From the NCBI RefSeq assembly GCF_022134585.1, contig NZ_JAKNCT010000012.1:1-64000 (forward strand): DNA of 64,000 bases, written 5' to 3'. Numbering within the stretch: the first letter of the stretch is position 1; every line of letters begins with the position of its first letter. Source of the DNA: Mesosutterella porci (GTDB taxonomy: Bacteria > Pseudomonadota > Gammaproteobacteria > Burkholderiales > Burkholderiaceae_F). The position numbers and the translations under genes were made by a program. The notes beneath the pieces were generated by a model that was given only the letters and a program-made list of their open reading frames with translations, made no database searches and was not told the DNA's origin. This document shows, piece by piece, positions 29,654-37,044 of this stretch.

Positions 29654-30308
29654 TTTTATTTTCCACGCCGAAGTAGTTCCGGTCCTGAAGGCTCTTGCGG
29701 GCTTTACAGCCAGGAACGATATCCGCTGGTACCTGAACGGCATTCACTGCGTGCAGGAAGGGGCTTCGGTGCGGCTTGAGGCAAGCGACAGCCATTCGGT
29801 TGCTCGGGTTACTGTGGCGGGGGTCTACATTGACATGCCCGCCCCGGAGCTTATTCTCAGTCCCGCCGGCATGGCCCGCCTGGAAGAGCAAAATTTCTAC
29901 ACCGATCTTGAGCTCAATCCGAGCTGCTATCAGCTGATCGGCGAGTCTCTTCCGGATGTGCCGGTGCAGTGCCGGGCGAAATATCCGGATCTGGCCAAGG
30001 CCGAGAAAGAGGTTCGCGATCGGTTTGATCCGGCCGCCGGCTACACCCATTCTTTCAAGCTGAAGCTTCTTCAGCCGATTCTCAAGGCCAAAAAGCATAT
30101 TTCCGCCAGAAAGCGTGCTGATTCGACAGACGCCGATCGGCTCATCACGCTCACGATGCGCGGACTCCGGCGAGATGACGTCGACCGCTACGGCAAGCAA
30201 TACGGCGGGGCTTTGGAGTTCAGCTTCCCGGTGAGCATCATGCCGGCTAATGCGGCGAGCGACTTCTCTGGTCTCGTCTTGTCTGTTGCGGATGAGGAGA
30301 GGAGATAA
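29646..30308 (+). CDS. DNA sliding clamp-like protein (DnaN-related, short)
   Basis: A 220-residue protein starting MSNFIFHAEVVPVLKALAGF behind GGAGG. The stretch TARNDIRWYLNGIHCVQEGA, VRLEASDSHSVARVTVAG resembles the N-terminal domain of the beta clamp (D-x-R-x-Y-L-N-G...L-x-A-T-D-G-H-R-L-A). It is shorter than a full three-domain clamp (about 370 aa), so it would need a different oligomer. A processivity factor for the phage polymerase is the natural reading. Assigned from motif resemblance and context. Confidence 0.65.
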   Translation: MSNFIFHAEVVPVLKALAGFTARNDIRWYLNGIHCVQEGASVRLEASDSHSVARVTVAGVYIDMPAPELILSPAGMARLEEQNFYTDLELNPSCYQLIGESLPDVPVQCRAKYPDLAKAEKEVRDRFDPAAGYTHSFKLKLLQPILKAKKHISARKRADSTDADRLITLTMRGLRRDDVDRYGKQYGGALEFSFPVSIMPANAASDFSGLVLSVADEERR

Positions 30309-30311
30309 GCC

Positions 30312-31700
30312 ATGCGCTTCACTCCCCGGCCCTATCAGAAGCTCATCATGCAGCACATCCTCCGGCACCCCCGGGGCATGGTCTGGTCCAGCATGGGCAC
30401 CGGCAAGACCGCGAGCACGCTCTTCGCACTCGATACGCTGAAGCGCTGCGGAGAGGACGCCTTCCCGGCGCTTATCCTCGCGCCCCTTCGTGTTGCGGTC
30501 TCGACTTGGCCGGACGAAGTGGCCAAATGGAGCGACCTCGGGCTCACGATTCAGCCGATCACCGGTTCAGCCGCCGCCAGACGCCGGGCGCTTTCAACCC
30601 CGGCGGATGTCTACACGGCGAACTACGAGAATCTGCCCTGGCTTACGAAAGAGCTGGGCGACAGGTGGCCGTTTCGCACCGTCGTGGCCGATGAGTCCAC
30701 GAAACTGAAGGGCTTCAGGCTCGGTGGCGGGGGCGGTTTGCGGGCCCGGGCGCTCTCGAAGGTCGCCTTCAAGGGCGTCACCCGCTTCGTTGGGCTTTCC
30801 GGCACTCCGGTTCCGAACGGGCTCGAGGATCTCTGGGGCCAGTACTGGTTCGTGGATTCGGGCCTGCGGCTCGGGAAGACCTTCAGCGCGTTTCATCAGC
30901 GGTGGTTTTATCCCGAGCGGGTTGGATCAGATCCGCACGCCGTCCGGTGGAACGCGCAGCCCTTCGCTCAGGAGCAGATCGAAGAGCGGGTGCGTGACGT
31001 GACTGTGAGCGTTGACGCCGCGGACTACTTCGATGTGACAAAGCCGGTTGAAAACGTGATTTCGGTGGAGCTGCCCCCCGCCGCCCGGACGATCTATCGA
31101 CGGCTCAGCGCCGACATGGTGGCCGAGCTCCAGTCGGGCCGGGAGATCACAGCGGCCAATGCGGCGGCCCTCTCCGGGAAGTGCGTCCAGTGCGCTTCTG
31201 GGGCGGTCTACACAGACGATGCGGGCCACTGGGAAGAGATTCACACAGCAAAGATCGAGGCCCTGAAAGACGTGGTGGAGGAGGCCGCCGGGGCTCCGGT
31301 GATGGTCGCATATCACTTCAAGAGCGATCTTGAGCGCCTGAAGAAGGCCTTTCCCAGAGGCCGGGTGCTTGACCGGGATCCCTTCACGATCCGGGACTGG
31401 AACGCCGGAAAGATCCCGGTGCTATTCGCCCATCCGGCAAGTGCCGGGCACGGGCTCAACCTGCAGGACGGCGGGAACATTCTCTGCTTCTTTTCCCTCT
31501 GGTGGGATTTGGAACAGTTTCAGCAGATCTGCGAGCGGATCGGGCCGGTGCGGCAGATGCAAGCCGGCCACCCCCGCCCGGTGTTCATCCATTACATCGT
31601 CGCACGGGGCACGGTTGATGAACTGGTTTTAAAGCGGCTGAAGACTAAAGCGAGCATTCAGTCGATTCTTTTGGAAAGCATGAAGGAGAAGGAACTATGA
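30312..31700 (+). CDS. SNF2-like DEAD-box helicase
   Basis: A 462-residue helicase starting MRFTPRPYQKLIMQHILRHP. Motif I is VWSSMGTGKTASTLFALDTL, motif Ia LILAPLRVAVSTWPDEVAKW, motif II TVVADESTKLKGF (DEST), motif III RFVGLSGTPVPNGLEDLWGQ, and in the second lobe VMVAYHFKSDLERLKKAFPR, AHPASAGHGLNLQDGGNILC and motif VI QFQQICERIGPVRQMQAGHP. Such proteins are standard in this phage replication module and are thought to remodel forks or junctions. It overlaps the next gene by 4 nt. Confidence 0.94.
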   Translation: MRFTPRPYQKLIMQHILRHPRGMVWSSMGTGKTASTLFALDTLKRCGEDAFPALILAPLRVAVSTWPDEVAKWSDLGLTIQPITGSAAARRRALSTPADVYTANYENLPWLTKELGDRWPFRTVVADESTKLKGFRLGGGGGLRARALSKVAFKGVTRFVGLSGTPVPNGLEDLWGQYWFVDSGLRLGKTFSAFHQRWFYPERVGSDPHAVRWNAQPFAQEQIEERVRDVTVSVDAADYFDVTKPVENVISVELPPAARTIYRRLSADMVAELQSGREITAANAAALSGKCVQCASGAVYTDDAGHWEEIHTAKIEALKDVVEEAAGAPVMVAYHFKSDLERLKKAFPRGRVLDRDPFTIRDWNAGKIPVLFAHPASAGHGLNLQDGGNILCFFSLWWDLEQFQQICERIGPVRQMQAGHPRPVFIHYIVARGTVDELVLKRLKTKASIQSILLESMKEKEL

Positions 31701-32134
31701 GCGGAACAAGAGCAATCATGCGCGTGTTGATGCGCGATCTGCAGGACACGGCCCAGAGGGTAGGGAACGATCCGGGCCACGAAACGACAACAAACGCCAT
31801 GCTGCTTTGCCGGTCGATCAAACTGCTGCATTGGCATCTGCTGGAGGAGCTGAGCGACGGCTATGTCGCGGAGGATAAAACCCGGGAGCTGCTGGCCGTC
31901 ATTCAGTCTCTCGCGGCGATTCGCTCTTATCTCGAGTGCCTGCGTTACCGGGTGCCGTCCGAGTGCATCGATTTTGAGCTGCTCTCCGTTTCCGATAAGG
32001 CCCGGGAGTACATCGAGCAGGATAAGGATCGCAAGACGGATGAAGTGGAGCTTTGCGCTCTTTCATCGCTGTTCACCGTCCTTCAGCAGGTCGAGTCTCA
32101 GCTGAAAAACTATCTGACGGACAACGTGAGGTGA
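31697..32134 (+). CDS. Unknown early protein, helical (145 aa)
   Basis: A 145-residue all-helical protein: MSGTRAIMRVLMRDLQDTAQ, then HETTTNAMLLCRSIKLLHWH, LAVIQSLAAIRSYLECLRYR and LCALSSLFTVLQQVESQLKN. No motif or family recognised. It overlaps the helicase stop (ATGA) and precedes the dUTPase by 4 nt, so it is co-translated in the early operon. Confidence 0.7.
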   Translation: MSGTRAIMRVLMRDLQDTAQRVGNDPGHETTTNAMLLCRSIKLLHWHLLEELSDGYVAEDKTRELLAVIQSLAAIRSYLECLRYRVPSECIDFELLSVSDKAREYIEQDKDRKTDEVELCALSSLFTVLQQVESQLKNYLTDNVR

Positions 32135-32138
32135 CGAA

Positions 32139-32557
32139 ATGGTGGATGTGAAGATCAAGGCGCTGCACGAATTCGCCCACGAGCCGACTCTCGGGACGGA
32201 GGATGCGGCCTGCTACGACATTTACGCGATCGAAGACCAGTACGTGAAAGCGTGGGAGCCCACAACGATCAGGACCGGGATTGCGTTTGAGGTCCCGAAG
32301 GGCTATCGGATGGCGGTCTACAGCAGGAGCTCGAACCTCCTGCGCCGCAACGCGATTCAGGTGCCGCTCATCGTGGACGCGGACTTCAGGGGCGAGGTTC
32401 TTGTCTGCTGGATCTGCACGAAGGACTACCAGATCCTCGCCGGGGACCGGGTGGCGCAGGTCGCGGTGGAGCCGGTGATTCCGGTGCAATTCAAGTGGGT
32501 CAACGAGCTGAGCCCGACAAAGCGCGGGACCGGCGATACGGCTCAGCCGGACGCTGA
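32139..32557 (+). pseudogene. dUTPase-like gene with a one-base frameshift in motif V
   Basis: The frame starts MVDVKIKALHEFAHEPTLGT and has dUTPase motifs I (EDAACYDIYAIE), II (YSRSSNLLRR), III (LIVDADFRGEV) and IV (AGDRVAQVAVEP). Motif V begins K-R-G-T-G at 32520-32534, then the frame is lost: in the -1 frame the next codons read Y-G-S-A-G-R-stop (32537-32557), the usual ending (R-G-x-G-G-F/Y-G-S-x-G). The restored stop lies 2 nt before the next gene. In the raw frame translation continues to 32942 through the neighbour as nonsense. So a base is missing near 32534 (mutation or sequence error), or a -1 shift makes the true end. No clear slippery heptamer is seen. A real dUTPase would remove dUTP. 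Confidence 0.85.
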
Positions 32558-32559
32558 TC

Positions 32560-33090
32560 ATGCCAAAGAGCAAACGCCCACGGAAGCCGCACCGCCGGGT
32601 CGATGTCCAGGCGGGATGGTCTGCGGCGCAGAAGCTGTGCAACTACCTGATCCGGGGGTACGGCGGGTGGTCGGACTCCGATCGAAACGAGTTCGCCGGG
32701 CATTTTCTCGAGCCGGTGACAGCTCTGCGCTACAGCGATCCGAAGGACGACCTAAGGCCGCTCTTCGCCCTCGCCAAGGCCCAGATGGTACTCGCCTGGG
32801 GCCTCACGAGCTGGTACGTGACCGAGGGCCGGGAGTACGAGCGGGACGAGATCGCCGCGGCCAATCAGGCGCTGCAGGTCGCGTTCAACGTGTGGCTCGA
32901 CCACCGGAGGATGCTCTATCCGCAGCTGAAGGTGGCTCGTGAGCTGATGCGGGATCGGTTTGAAAACATGACGACGTATTTCGAGCCCTACGAGATCAGC
33001 AGCCAGCGCTACACGATGGCTCACGGTGCCGGATTCTACGACCGGGCTGAGGCGGAGCTCGACGGAAGATTGAGATTCAAGAGGAATTGA
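32560..33090 (+). CDS. Unknown early protein (176 aa)
   Basis: A 176-residue protein. A basic N-terminus (MPKSKRPRKPHRRVDVQAGW) leads into a helical body: SAAQKLCNYLIRGYGGWSDS, ALRYSDPKDDLRPLFALAKA, QALQVAFNVWLDHRRMLYPQ, YEISSQRYTMAHGAGFYDRA. It follows the corrected dUTPase stop by 2 nt. The overlapping dUTPase read-through frame is not coding. No family recognised. Confidence 0.75.
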   Translation: MPKSKRPRKPHRRVDVQAGWSAAQKLCNYLIRGYGGWSDSDRNEFAGHFLEPVTALRYSDPKDDLRPLFALAKAQMVLAWGLTSWYVTEGREYERDEIAAANQALQVAFNVWLDHRRMLYPQLKVARELMRDRFENMTTYFEPYEISSQRYTMAHGAGFYDRAEAELDGRLRFKRN

Positions 33091-33091
33091 A

Positions 33092-33769
33092 ATGGGACAG
33101 GTAAAGGTTTGGCCGAAGGACGAGCGGGCGAAAGATGTGGTCATGAACCACGGCGAAGAGATCAAGAAGCTGAAAGCCGGGGGGCAGACGATCCCGCAGC
33201 TCGCCATGAAGTACCAGGTTGACCCGAAGGTAATTCGGCAGGTTCTGCACGACTACTGGCCGCGTTGGAAAGAAGAGCCGAAGACTGAGGACGCTATCTC
33301 GGAAGTGAAGGCTGAAGCTCCAGCTCCGGCTCCGCAGGAGGAAAAGCCGGCGAAAGCGCTCGAGTCCGACCCGGTAAATCACCCGGCGCATTACACGAAG
33401 TACACCCGTGAGGTGATCGAGCTCACGGAGCGGTGCAGCTTCTGCCTGGGCAACGCCTTCAAGTACATTCTGCGGGCGCCGTTCAAAGGCCGCCGGGAAG
33501 AGGACATTGACAAGTCCTTGTGGTATTTGGACCGGTATTTCAGCGAGGCATCCGACTTCAATCCGGACATAGCCGGGAAGTATTTTGCTAGTCTTGCCTG
33601 GCCGTACGTCATGGATCTGATGGAGTGGCAGGAATACGAGCTTTGCAGTTATTTTCTCGGCGTCATCAAAGCCAGAGACGCGAAGGGAGCGGAAAGAAGG
33701 AGAGCCTGGCTGAAGTTCAAAGAGCTTGCTGAAGAGGCTAAGAAAGGAGTCGGGGAGGAAGGAAAATGA
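33092..33769 (+). CDS. DUF3310 protein fused to an N-terminal HTH-like domain
   Basis: A 225-residue protein. Residues about 15-60 look like a helix-turn-helix (IKKLKAGGQTIPQLAMKYQV, DPKVIRQVLHDYWP). A Pro/Ala linker (about 74-90) leads to DUF3310: SDPVNHPAHYTKYTREVIEL, CSFCLGNAFKYILRAPFKGR, REEDIDKSLWYLDRYF. DUF3310 is the phage family often labelled nucleotide kinase (T7 gp1.7-like). The N-terminal HTH is unusual and may give the protein DNA binding. It overlaps the AlpA-like gene by 4 nt. Confidence 0.85.
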   Translation: MGQVKVWPKDERAKDVVMNHGEEIKKLKAGGQTIPQLAMKYQVDPKVIRQVLHDYWPRWKEEPKTEDAISEVKAEAPAPAPQEEKPAKALESDPVNHPAHYTKYTREVIELTERCSFCLGNAFKYILRAPFKGRREEDIDKSLWYLDRYFSEASDFNPDIAGKYFASLAWPYVMDLMEWQEYELCSYFLGVIKARDAKGAERRRAWLKFKELAEEAKKGVGEEGK

Positions 33770-34002
33770 GAAAGCGCAGCGAAACAAAGCCGGAGCTCGG
33801 CTATCTCATGGTTGACGTCAAGCAGGCGGCGGCCATGCTCTCCATCGGCGTGAGCACTGTTTGGAAAAAAGTAAAGAATGAACCCAGCTTTCCTCAGCCG
33901 GTATATTTCTCCAAAAAATGCGCACGCTTTAAAGTAGAGGACATCAAGAGGTGGGTGAAGGAGGTTAAGGCAGAAGACAAGAATGAGACCGCCAGTGCCT
34001 GA
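33766..34002 (+). CDS. AlpA-like regulator / excisionase (78 aa)
   Basis: A 78-residue protein with a MerR-like winged-helix: GYLMVDVKQAAAMLSIGVST, VWKKVKNEPSFPQPVYFSKK, FKVEDIKRWVKEV. The S-x-x-T-V/L-W-x-x-V...F-P-x-P-V-x...R-x-x-x-x-D-I-x-x-W pattern is that of AlpA/phage excisionases. It is the last gene of the early operon, next to the integrase, which fits a directionality factor. A terminator follows. Confidence 0.85.
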   Translation: MRKRSETKPELGYLMVDVKQAAAMLSIGVSTVWKKVKNEPSFPQPVYFSKKCARFKVEDIKRWVKEVKAEDKNETASA

Positions 34003-34007
34003 GCGTA

Positions 34008-34039
34008 CCCCGTCACGAGAAATTGACGGGGTTTTATTT
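34008..34039. terminator. Bidirectional terminator between early operon and integrase operon
   Basis: A perfect 8-bp stem CCCCGTCA-CGAGAAAT-TGACGGGG (34008-34031) followed by TTTTATTT on the plus strand. It ends the early operon; the facing gene (34034-34849) stops inside its T tract. Confidence 0.85.
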
Positions 34040-34849
34040 GACCGTGTTGCTTATAAATAGTTTCACAATATCGTTATCTTTTGACAGCTGAGCTTTTGCT
34101 TTGAACTTCAAGACATCCCCGGAGGCGAACGAAGAAACATAGTCGTTTTGCTCGGTTTGCAACGCTGGATCGGTAATAAGCCCGTTAATGCGAGTATCCG
34201 AGTCTTGGCCGTTCAGAGACAATTTGCAAGCGCCGGTAACCTTATCCAGCTCAGTCAACAGGCCCTCATACGTTTTCTCTTCATCAACTTTTTGAATTGG
34301 CTTGTCGAAATATTCCTTCAGGGATCTGTCTGCGGAAACGATTGGTCTTTTCTCTTCATCCAAAACCGAAACTGTATTGCAGGATTTCCCAATGGGCGAC
34401 AACGCCTGTCTTGTCGCGGAAACGAGTCCGTCAGACATTTTGTCTATGGTTGCCATAAGCCTGTCCTGTAGCTCTTTGTTTTGGGCTAGTGACTGTTGGA
34501 GGGCGGCAGAAAGATATTCCATTTCCTTCTTTTTCCTCCTGCTTATAACGTAAGCGATTATTGGCGAAAAGACCGCTCCGGCGAACCCGGAAAACAAATT
34601 TGCCACTTCTGGCGAAACCGAAACCGGCAACTCTATGCAGCCTTTTTCCAGTTTGGCGTTTGTTGTTACCTTGGTGCCAAGAGTGCTGTACTTTCTGTTG
34701 TACTGCCCGGTTGAAACAAAATTGCCGACGCACACCAGAATCTTGGCGAATCCTTGAAGGGATTCACCCAAGTCTGATAAATTTATCGAATTGTCTGAAT
34801 TGATTAAACCGTCAAACTGAATGACGTAAGAAACCGAACCGTCAGGCAT
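34034..34849 (-). CDS. Integrase-coupled membrane-anchored protein, unknown (271 aa)
   Basis: A 271-residue protein starting MPDGSVSYVIQFDGLINSDN, with GGAG 6 nt upstream and an 8-nt overlap with the integrase stop. Residues 1-100 form a mixed domain (NLSDLGESLQGFAKILVCVG, NFVSTGQYNRKYSTLGTKVT); one membrane segment follows (NLFSGFAGAVFSPIIAYVIS) ending in the stop-transfer RRKKKEM; then a coiled-coil (SAALQQSLAQNKELQDRLMA) and a C-terminal domain to VKLFISNTVK. The L-G-E-S-L-x-G-F/T motif is seen in a poorly described group near integrases, from memory. It is more AT-rich than most neighbours. Immunity, exclusion or defence is an inference from place and topology. Confidence 0.75.
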   Translation of the reverse strand: MPDGSVSYVIQFDGLINSDNSINLSDLGESLQGFAKILVCVGNFVSTGQYNRKYSTLGTKVTTNAKLEKGCIELPVSVSPEVANLFSGFAGAVFSPIIAYVISRRKKKEMEYLSAALQQSLAQNKELQDRLMATIDKMSDGLVSATRQALSPIGKSCNTVSVLDEEKRPIVSADRSLKEYFDKPIQKVDEEKTYEGLLTELDKVTGACKLSLNGQDSDTRINGLITDPALQTEQNDYVSSFASGDVLKFKAKAQLSKDNDIVKLFISNTVK

Positions 34850-36212
34850 TTTCGTCTCCGGTAGCAAGCAAAGAATAGCAGAACTTCCCCCAGGCGTCGT
34901 AGACCTCGCGCATGTCACCCAGCGCCTGCTCTCGGTCGTAGGCGCACTGATAGGATTCGTTGCGGTGGTCAAGGCAACTCTCTCTTAAATCGCGCGAGAA
35001 CGGCTTGTGGCCGTATCCTTTAGCGTCCTTGGCCCAAGTGTTGAATGTAGCCCGGGCGAGGCCGTGCAGCGTCACTATGCGGGGCTTGCCGGTCTTCGCA
35101 TGGAACTGATCCGGATCCACCCAGCCGATGCCATCTATTTTCCGTTGCTTGTCGTGCATGCGTTTGATGAGCGCCCGAACGGCGTCGCGCGTAAACGGCG
35201 AACTATGCCCCTTGTTGACGTTCGGGAAGATATAGTCGCCCGAATCATTTCCCATCCGAGGCGCCGTCCTGATCAACTGGACGGCCTCGTCACAAAGCGG
35301 GGTCTTTCGATCAAACGGGATTTTTTCGCTTTTAACCTTCATACGCGCCCGTGGGATCACATGCAGCCACTGGCCGTTGTCATCCTGACGGATTTCTCCC
35401 CACGTAGCCTCGCGAGCTGTCGAGTTGCGGGCCGATGTCAGGATAGCGAAGGCGAGGCACCGGGCCGTCTGGCTCACGGGAACCAGCTGCATGAGCGCCT
35501 TGAAGAAGGCTGGCATTCTCTTTGGCGGCAGAGCGGGCTCATGGCCTCCTTCTGGACGATCAAGCGGAAGCAGATCTCCAAGGCGCCCGTCGACAACCTG
35601 GCACGGGTTCACCATCGGTGGGACCATCTCAGAGCGAATAGCCCAGTCTATCGCCCGCTTTGCATCTCCGAGGATGCGCTCCGGCGTATCAATCATGGTG
35701 CGCCATTTCTCGCCCAGGGCGTCGCAGAACATTTGGGGAGTCAAATCCACAACCGGGCAGTCGCGGATCTCCTGCGGGATGTGATTCCTGAAGAACCCCG
35801 TCCAAACCTGATCCCGGGATTTGTTCGCGTTCTTCCACCGGCCGCGCTTTTCATTGAACTCGATCCACTTCCATATCAGCTTTTCGAAAGTCAGAACGTT
35901 CTCTTCTTTGCCCGGGTCTGCAGGACGCAACGCCTCCATCGCGGCCTTCTCTTCCTTGGCCGGGTCAATCCCCTCAGCAATCTTCTTTTTCCACAACCTT
36001 CCTTTTTCGAATGCCTCGGCCAAGGTCATCTCAGGGAATTTACCTAGTGTGAATACACGCTTCAGGCTGCGCTCACGAAGCAGGAAATACTTCGCGTATG
36101 AACCGTCCTTGAGCCTCCTGACAGACACATAAAGCCCCGGCACAACACCGCACGAAGCGTCTGCTGTCAAGGCTTTCAGCCGCTTTTCAGTCATTCGGTT
36201 TGCCACTCTCAT
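34842..36212 (-). CDS. int: Tyrosine integrase, DUF4102/P4 type
   Basis: A 456-residue integrase. The N-terminal DUF4102-like arm-binding domain is MRVANRMTEKRLKAL with YVSVRRLKDGSYAKYFLLRE and FTLGKFPEMTLAEAFEKGRL. The catalytic part has Arg in FAILTSARNSTAREATWGEI, His and Arg in IVTLHGLARATFNTWAK, and the Tyr in AYDREQALGDMREVYDAWGK. It lies next to tRNA-Pro, its likely target. ATG at 36212 has GAGGA 10 nt upstream; ATG at 36194 and the first in-frame start at 36251 are alternatives. It shares a transcript with the membrane protein at 34034. Confidence 0.95.
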   Translation of the reverse strand: MRVANRMTEKRLKALTADASCGVVPGLYVSVRRLKDGSYAKYFLLRERSLKRVFTLGKFPEMTLAEAFEKGRLWKKKIAEGIDPAKEEKAAMEALRPADPGKEENVLTFEKLIWKWIEFNEKRGRWKNANKSRDQVWTGFFRNHIPQEIRDCPVVDLTPQMFCDALGEKWRTMIDTPERILGDAKRAIDWAIRSEMVPPMVNPCQVVDGRLGDLLPLDRPEGGHEPALPPKRMPAFFKALMQLVPVSQTARCLAFAILTSARNSTAREATWGEIRQDDNGQWLHVIPRARMKVKSEKIPFDRKTPLCDEAVQLIRTAPRMGNDSGDYIFPNVNKGHSSPFTRDAVRALIKRMHDKQRKIDGIGWVDPDQFHAKTGKPRIVTLHGLARATFNTWAKDAKGYGHKPFSRDLRESCLDHRNESYQCAYDREQALGDMREVYDAWGKFCYSLLATGDENA

Positions 36213-36446
36213 GAACGCTAATTCCTCGCAACAGATTGTTTTTCTGTACAAAAAATAGTTATTGCCACAAAAAAATTCGTGGTTTAGCTGCCTATTTTTT
36301 AAGCACGGGCTTTATTTGTGGTAATAATTGTGGCATAGATTTCGAGCTTACGACATGGTCATGTAGACAAACATAAGCAATGACAACGCTTATGAATTGT
36401 CATAAGCTCATGATTTTATTGAGAGTGCGTAGACAAAGACAAAGAA
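36213..36446. promoter_or_regulatory. Integrase upstream region with short repeats (arm-type/Xis site candidates)
   Basis: AT-rich, no gene. TTGCCACAAA and TTTGTGGTAA (about 36265-36275 and 36312-36321) form a near-perfect inverted pair, with a third GTGGCA nearby. Further on, ATGACAA (36380-36386) and TTGTCAT (36397-36403) form a perfect inverted pair, CATAAGC/GCTTATG boxes recur three times (36372-36407), and GTAGACAAA occurs twice (36363, 36429). Clusters of short direct and inverted repeats between integrase and att core are where integrase and excisionase bind. Confidence 0.55.
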
Positions 36447-36474
36447 AAAGGAGGCAACTTACGTCACCTCCTTT
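36447..36474 (-). terminator. Terminator after tRNA-Pro, on the phage side of the junction
   Basis: AAAGGAGG (36447-36454) pairs with CCTCCTTT (36467-36474) around a 12-nt loop; on the minus strand TTCTTTGTCTTTG follows. It would end the tRNA-Pro transcript. It lies between the tRNA 3' end and the integrase, so it seems to be carried by the prophage. Confidence 0.75.
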
Positions 36475-36482
36475 CCTGGATT

Positions 36483-36520
36483 TGGTCGGGGTGGTGGGAT
36501 TCGAACTCACGACCCCTTGC
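36483..36520. other. Predicted prophage attachment core (one end) in the tRNA 3' half
   Basis: The integrase and repeat cluster end at the 3' end of tRNA-Pro. Tyrosine integrases of this class use tRNA 3' halves (T-arm to CCA) as core sites, so the crossover should lie in this interval. A second copy should exist at the left end of the prophage outside the window; none is seen inside it. Exact limits cannot be set from one end. Confidence 0.6.
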
Positions 36521-36559
36521 ACCCCATGCAAGTGCGCTACCAGGCTGCGCCACACCCCG
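36483..36559 (-). tRNA. tRNA-Pro(GGG)
   Basis: A complete 77-nt cloverleaf on the minus strand: acceptor CGGGGTG/CACCCCG, encoded ACCA end (36486-36483), T-arm GTTCGAATCCC, anticodon arm CTTGC-ATGGGGT-GCAAG with anticodon GGG. It reads Pro CCC/CCU. The prophage abuts its 3' end, so integration presumably restored the gene's 3' part from phage sequence. Confidence 0.97.
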
Positions 36560-36585
36560 AGACTTCTAACTATAGCACAAAACTT

Positions 36586-36951
36586 TTATAAAAGAAAGTC
36601 CCGAATAGAAGCCCGGATATCCTCCAGTTCCTCCAGAATTCCCTTTCCCGCGGCCGCCCTAACCTTCTGATCCGTTTTTTTGCGCTTGAGGTATTTTTTC
36701 GCCCCCGCAAGCGTGAAGCCCTTGTCGTAGAGCAGCTCGCGGATCTCCCGGGCCTTCAGGATGTCTTTGCGCTCATAGCGGCGGCGCGAGCCGTGGCGGC
36801 CCGGGGAGAGCTGCTTGAACTCTTCCTCCCAGAAGCGGAGCACGGAAGTAGCAACACCGACAAGCTCCGCCGCCTCCCCAATCGTAAAGAAGCGTTTGTC
36901 GGGAATCGGCGGAAGATCTTCAGTTTTTCTCTCAGCCATTCCTTGGTCCAT
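36586..36951 (-). CDS. MerR-family regulator next to ihfA
   Basis: A 121-residue protein with a MerR-type winged helix: RFFTIGEAAELVGVATSVLR, FWEEEFKQLSPGRHGSRRRY, ERKDILKAREIRELLYDKGF, TLAGAKKYLKRKK. It lacks the Cys residues of metal sensors and has only a short C-terminal part. This MerR-like gene directly after ihfA in the pheST-ihfA operon is a conserved arrangement in beta- and gammaproteobacteria; its target is not known to me. ATG at 36951 or 36939 may be the start. Confidence 0.88.
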   Translation of the reverse strand: MDQGMAERKTEDLPPIPDKRFFTIGEAAELVGVATSVLRFWEEEFKQLSPGRHGSRRRYERKDILKAREIRELLYDKGFTLAGAKKYLKRKKTDQKVRAAAGKGILEELEDIRASIRDFLL

Positions 36952-37044
36952 CCCATGTTGATTGGAGATTGTAATCGCAAAAAAAGAAAAGGCAGGGCCC
37001 CGCCAAAGCGCAGGCTCTGCCTGATTTGCGGCGCGGCGGCCCTA

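Larger units (their letters stand above)
1..36486. mobile_element. Prophage, right-hand portion (left end outside window)
   Basis: A continuous block of phage genes runs from the left edge of the window to the 3' end of a tRNA-Pro gene. It contains tail fibres, a Mu-like contractile tail, an HK97-like head, a P27-type terminase, a replication module, a cI/cro switch and a tyrosine integrase as the last gene. Everything right of the tRNA is housekeeping. The integrase beside the tRNA 3' end fixes this as one prophage end; the other end and the duplicated att core are not in view. The module mix (HK97-like head with Mu-like tail) resembles Shigella phage SfV in plan, while the replication genes (family-A polymerase, DUF2800, DUF2815, VRR nuclease, SNF2 helicase) are of a different lineage. 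Key genes are intact except the dUTPase, so the element may be or recently have been functional. Confidence 0.95.

Noticed and set aside
32558-32942. Long C-terminal extension of the dUTPase frame
   Set aside because: It is an Arg/Gly-rich reading of the next gene in another frame, arising only because the dUTPase frame is lost in motif V.
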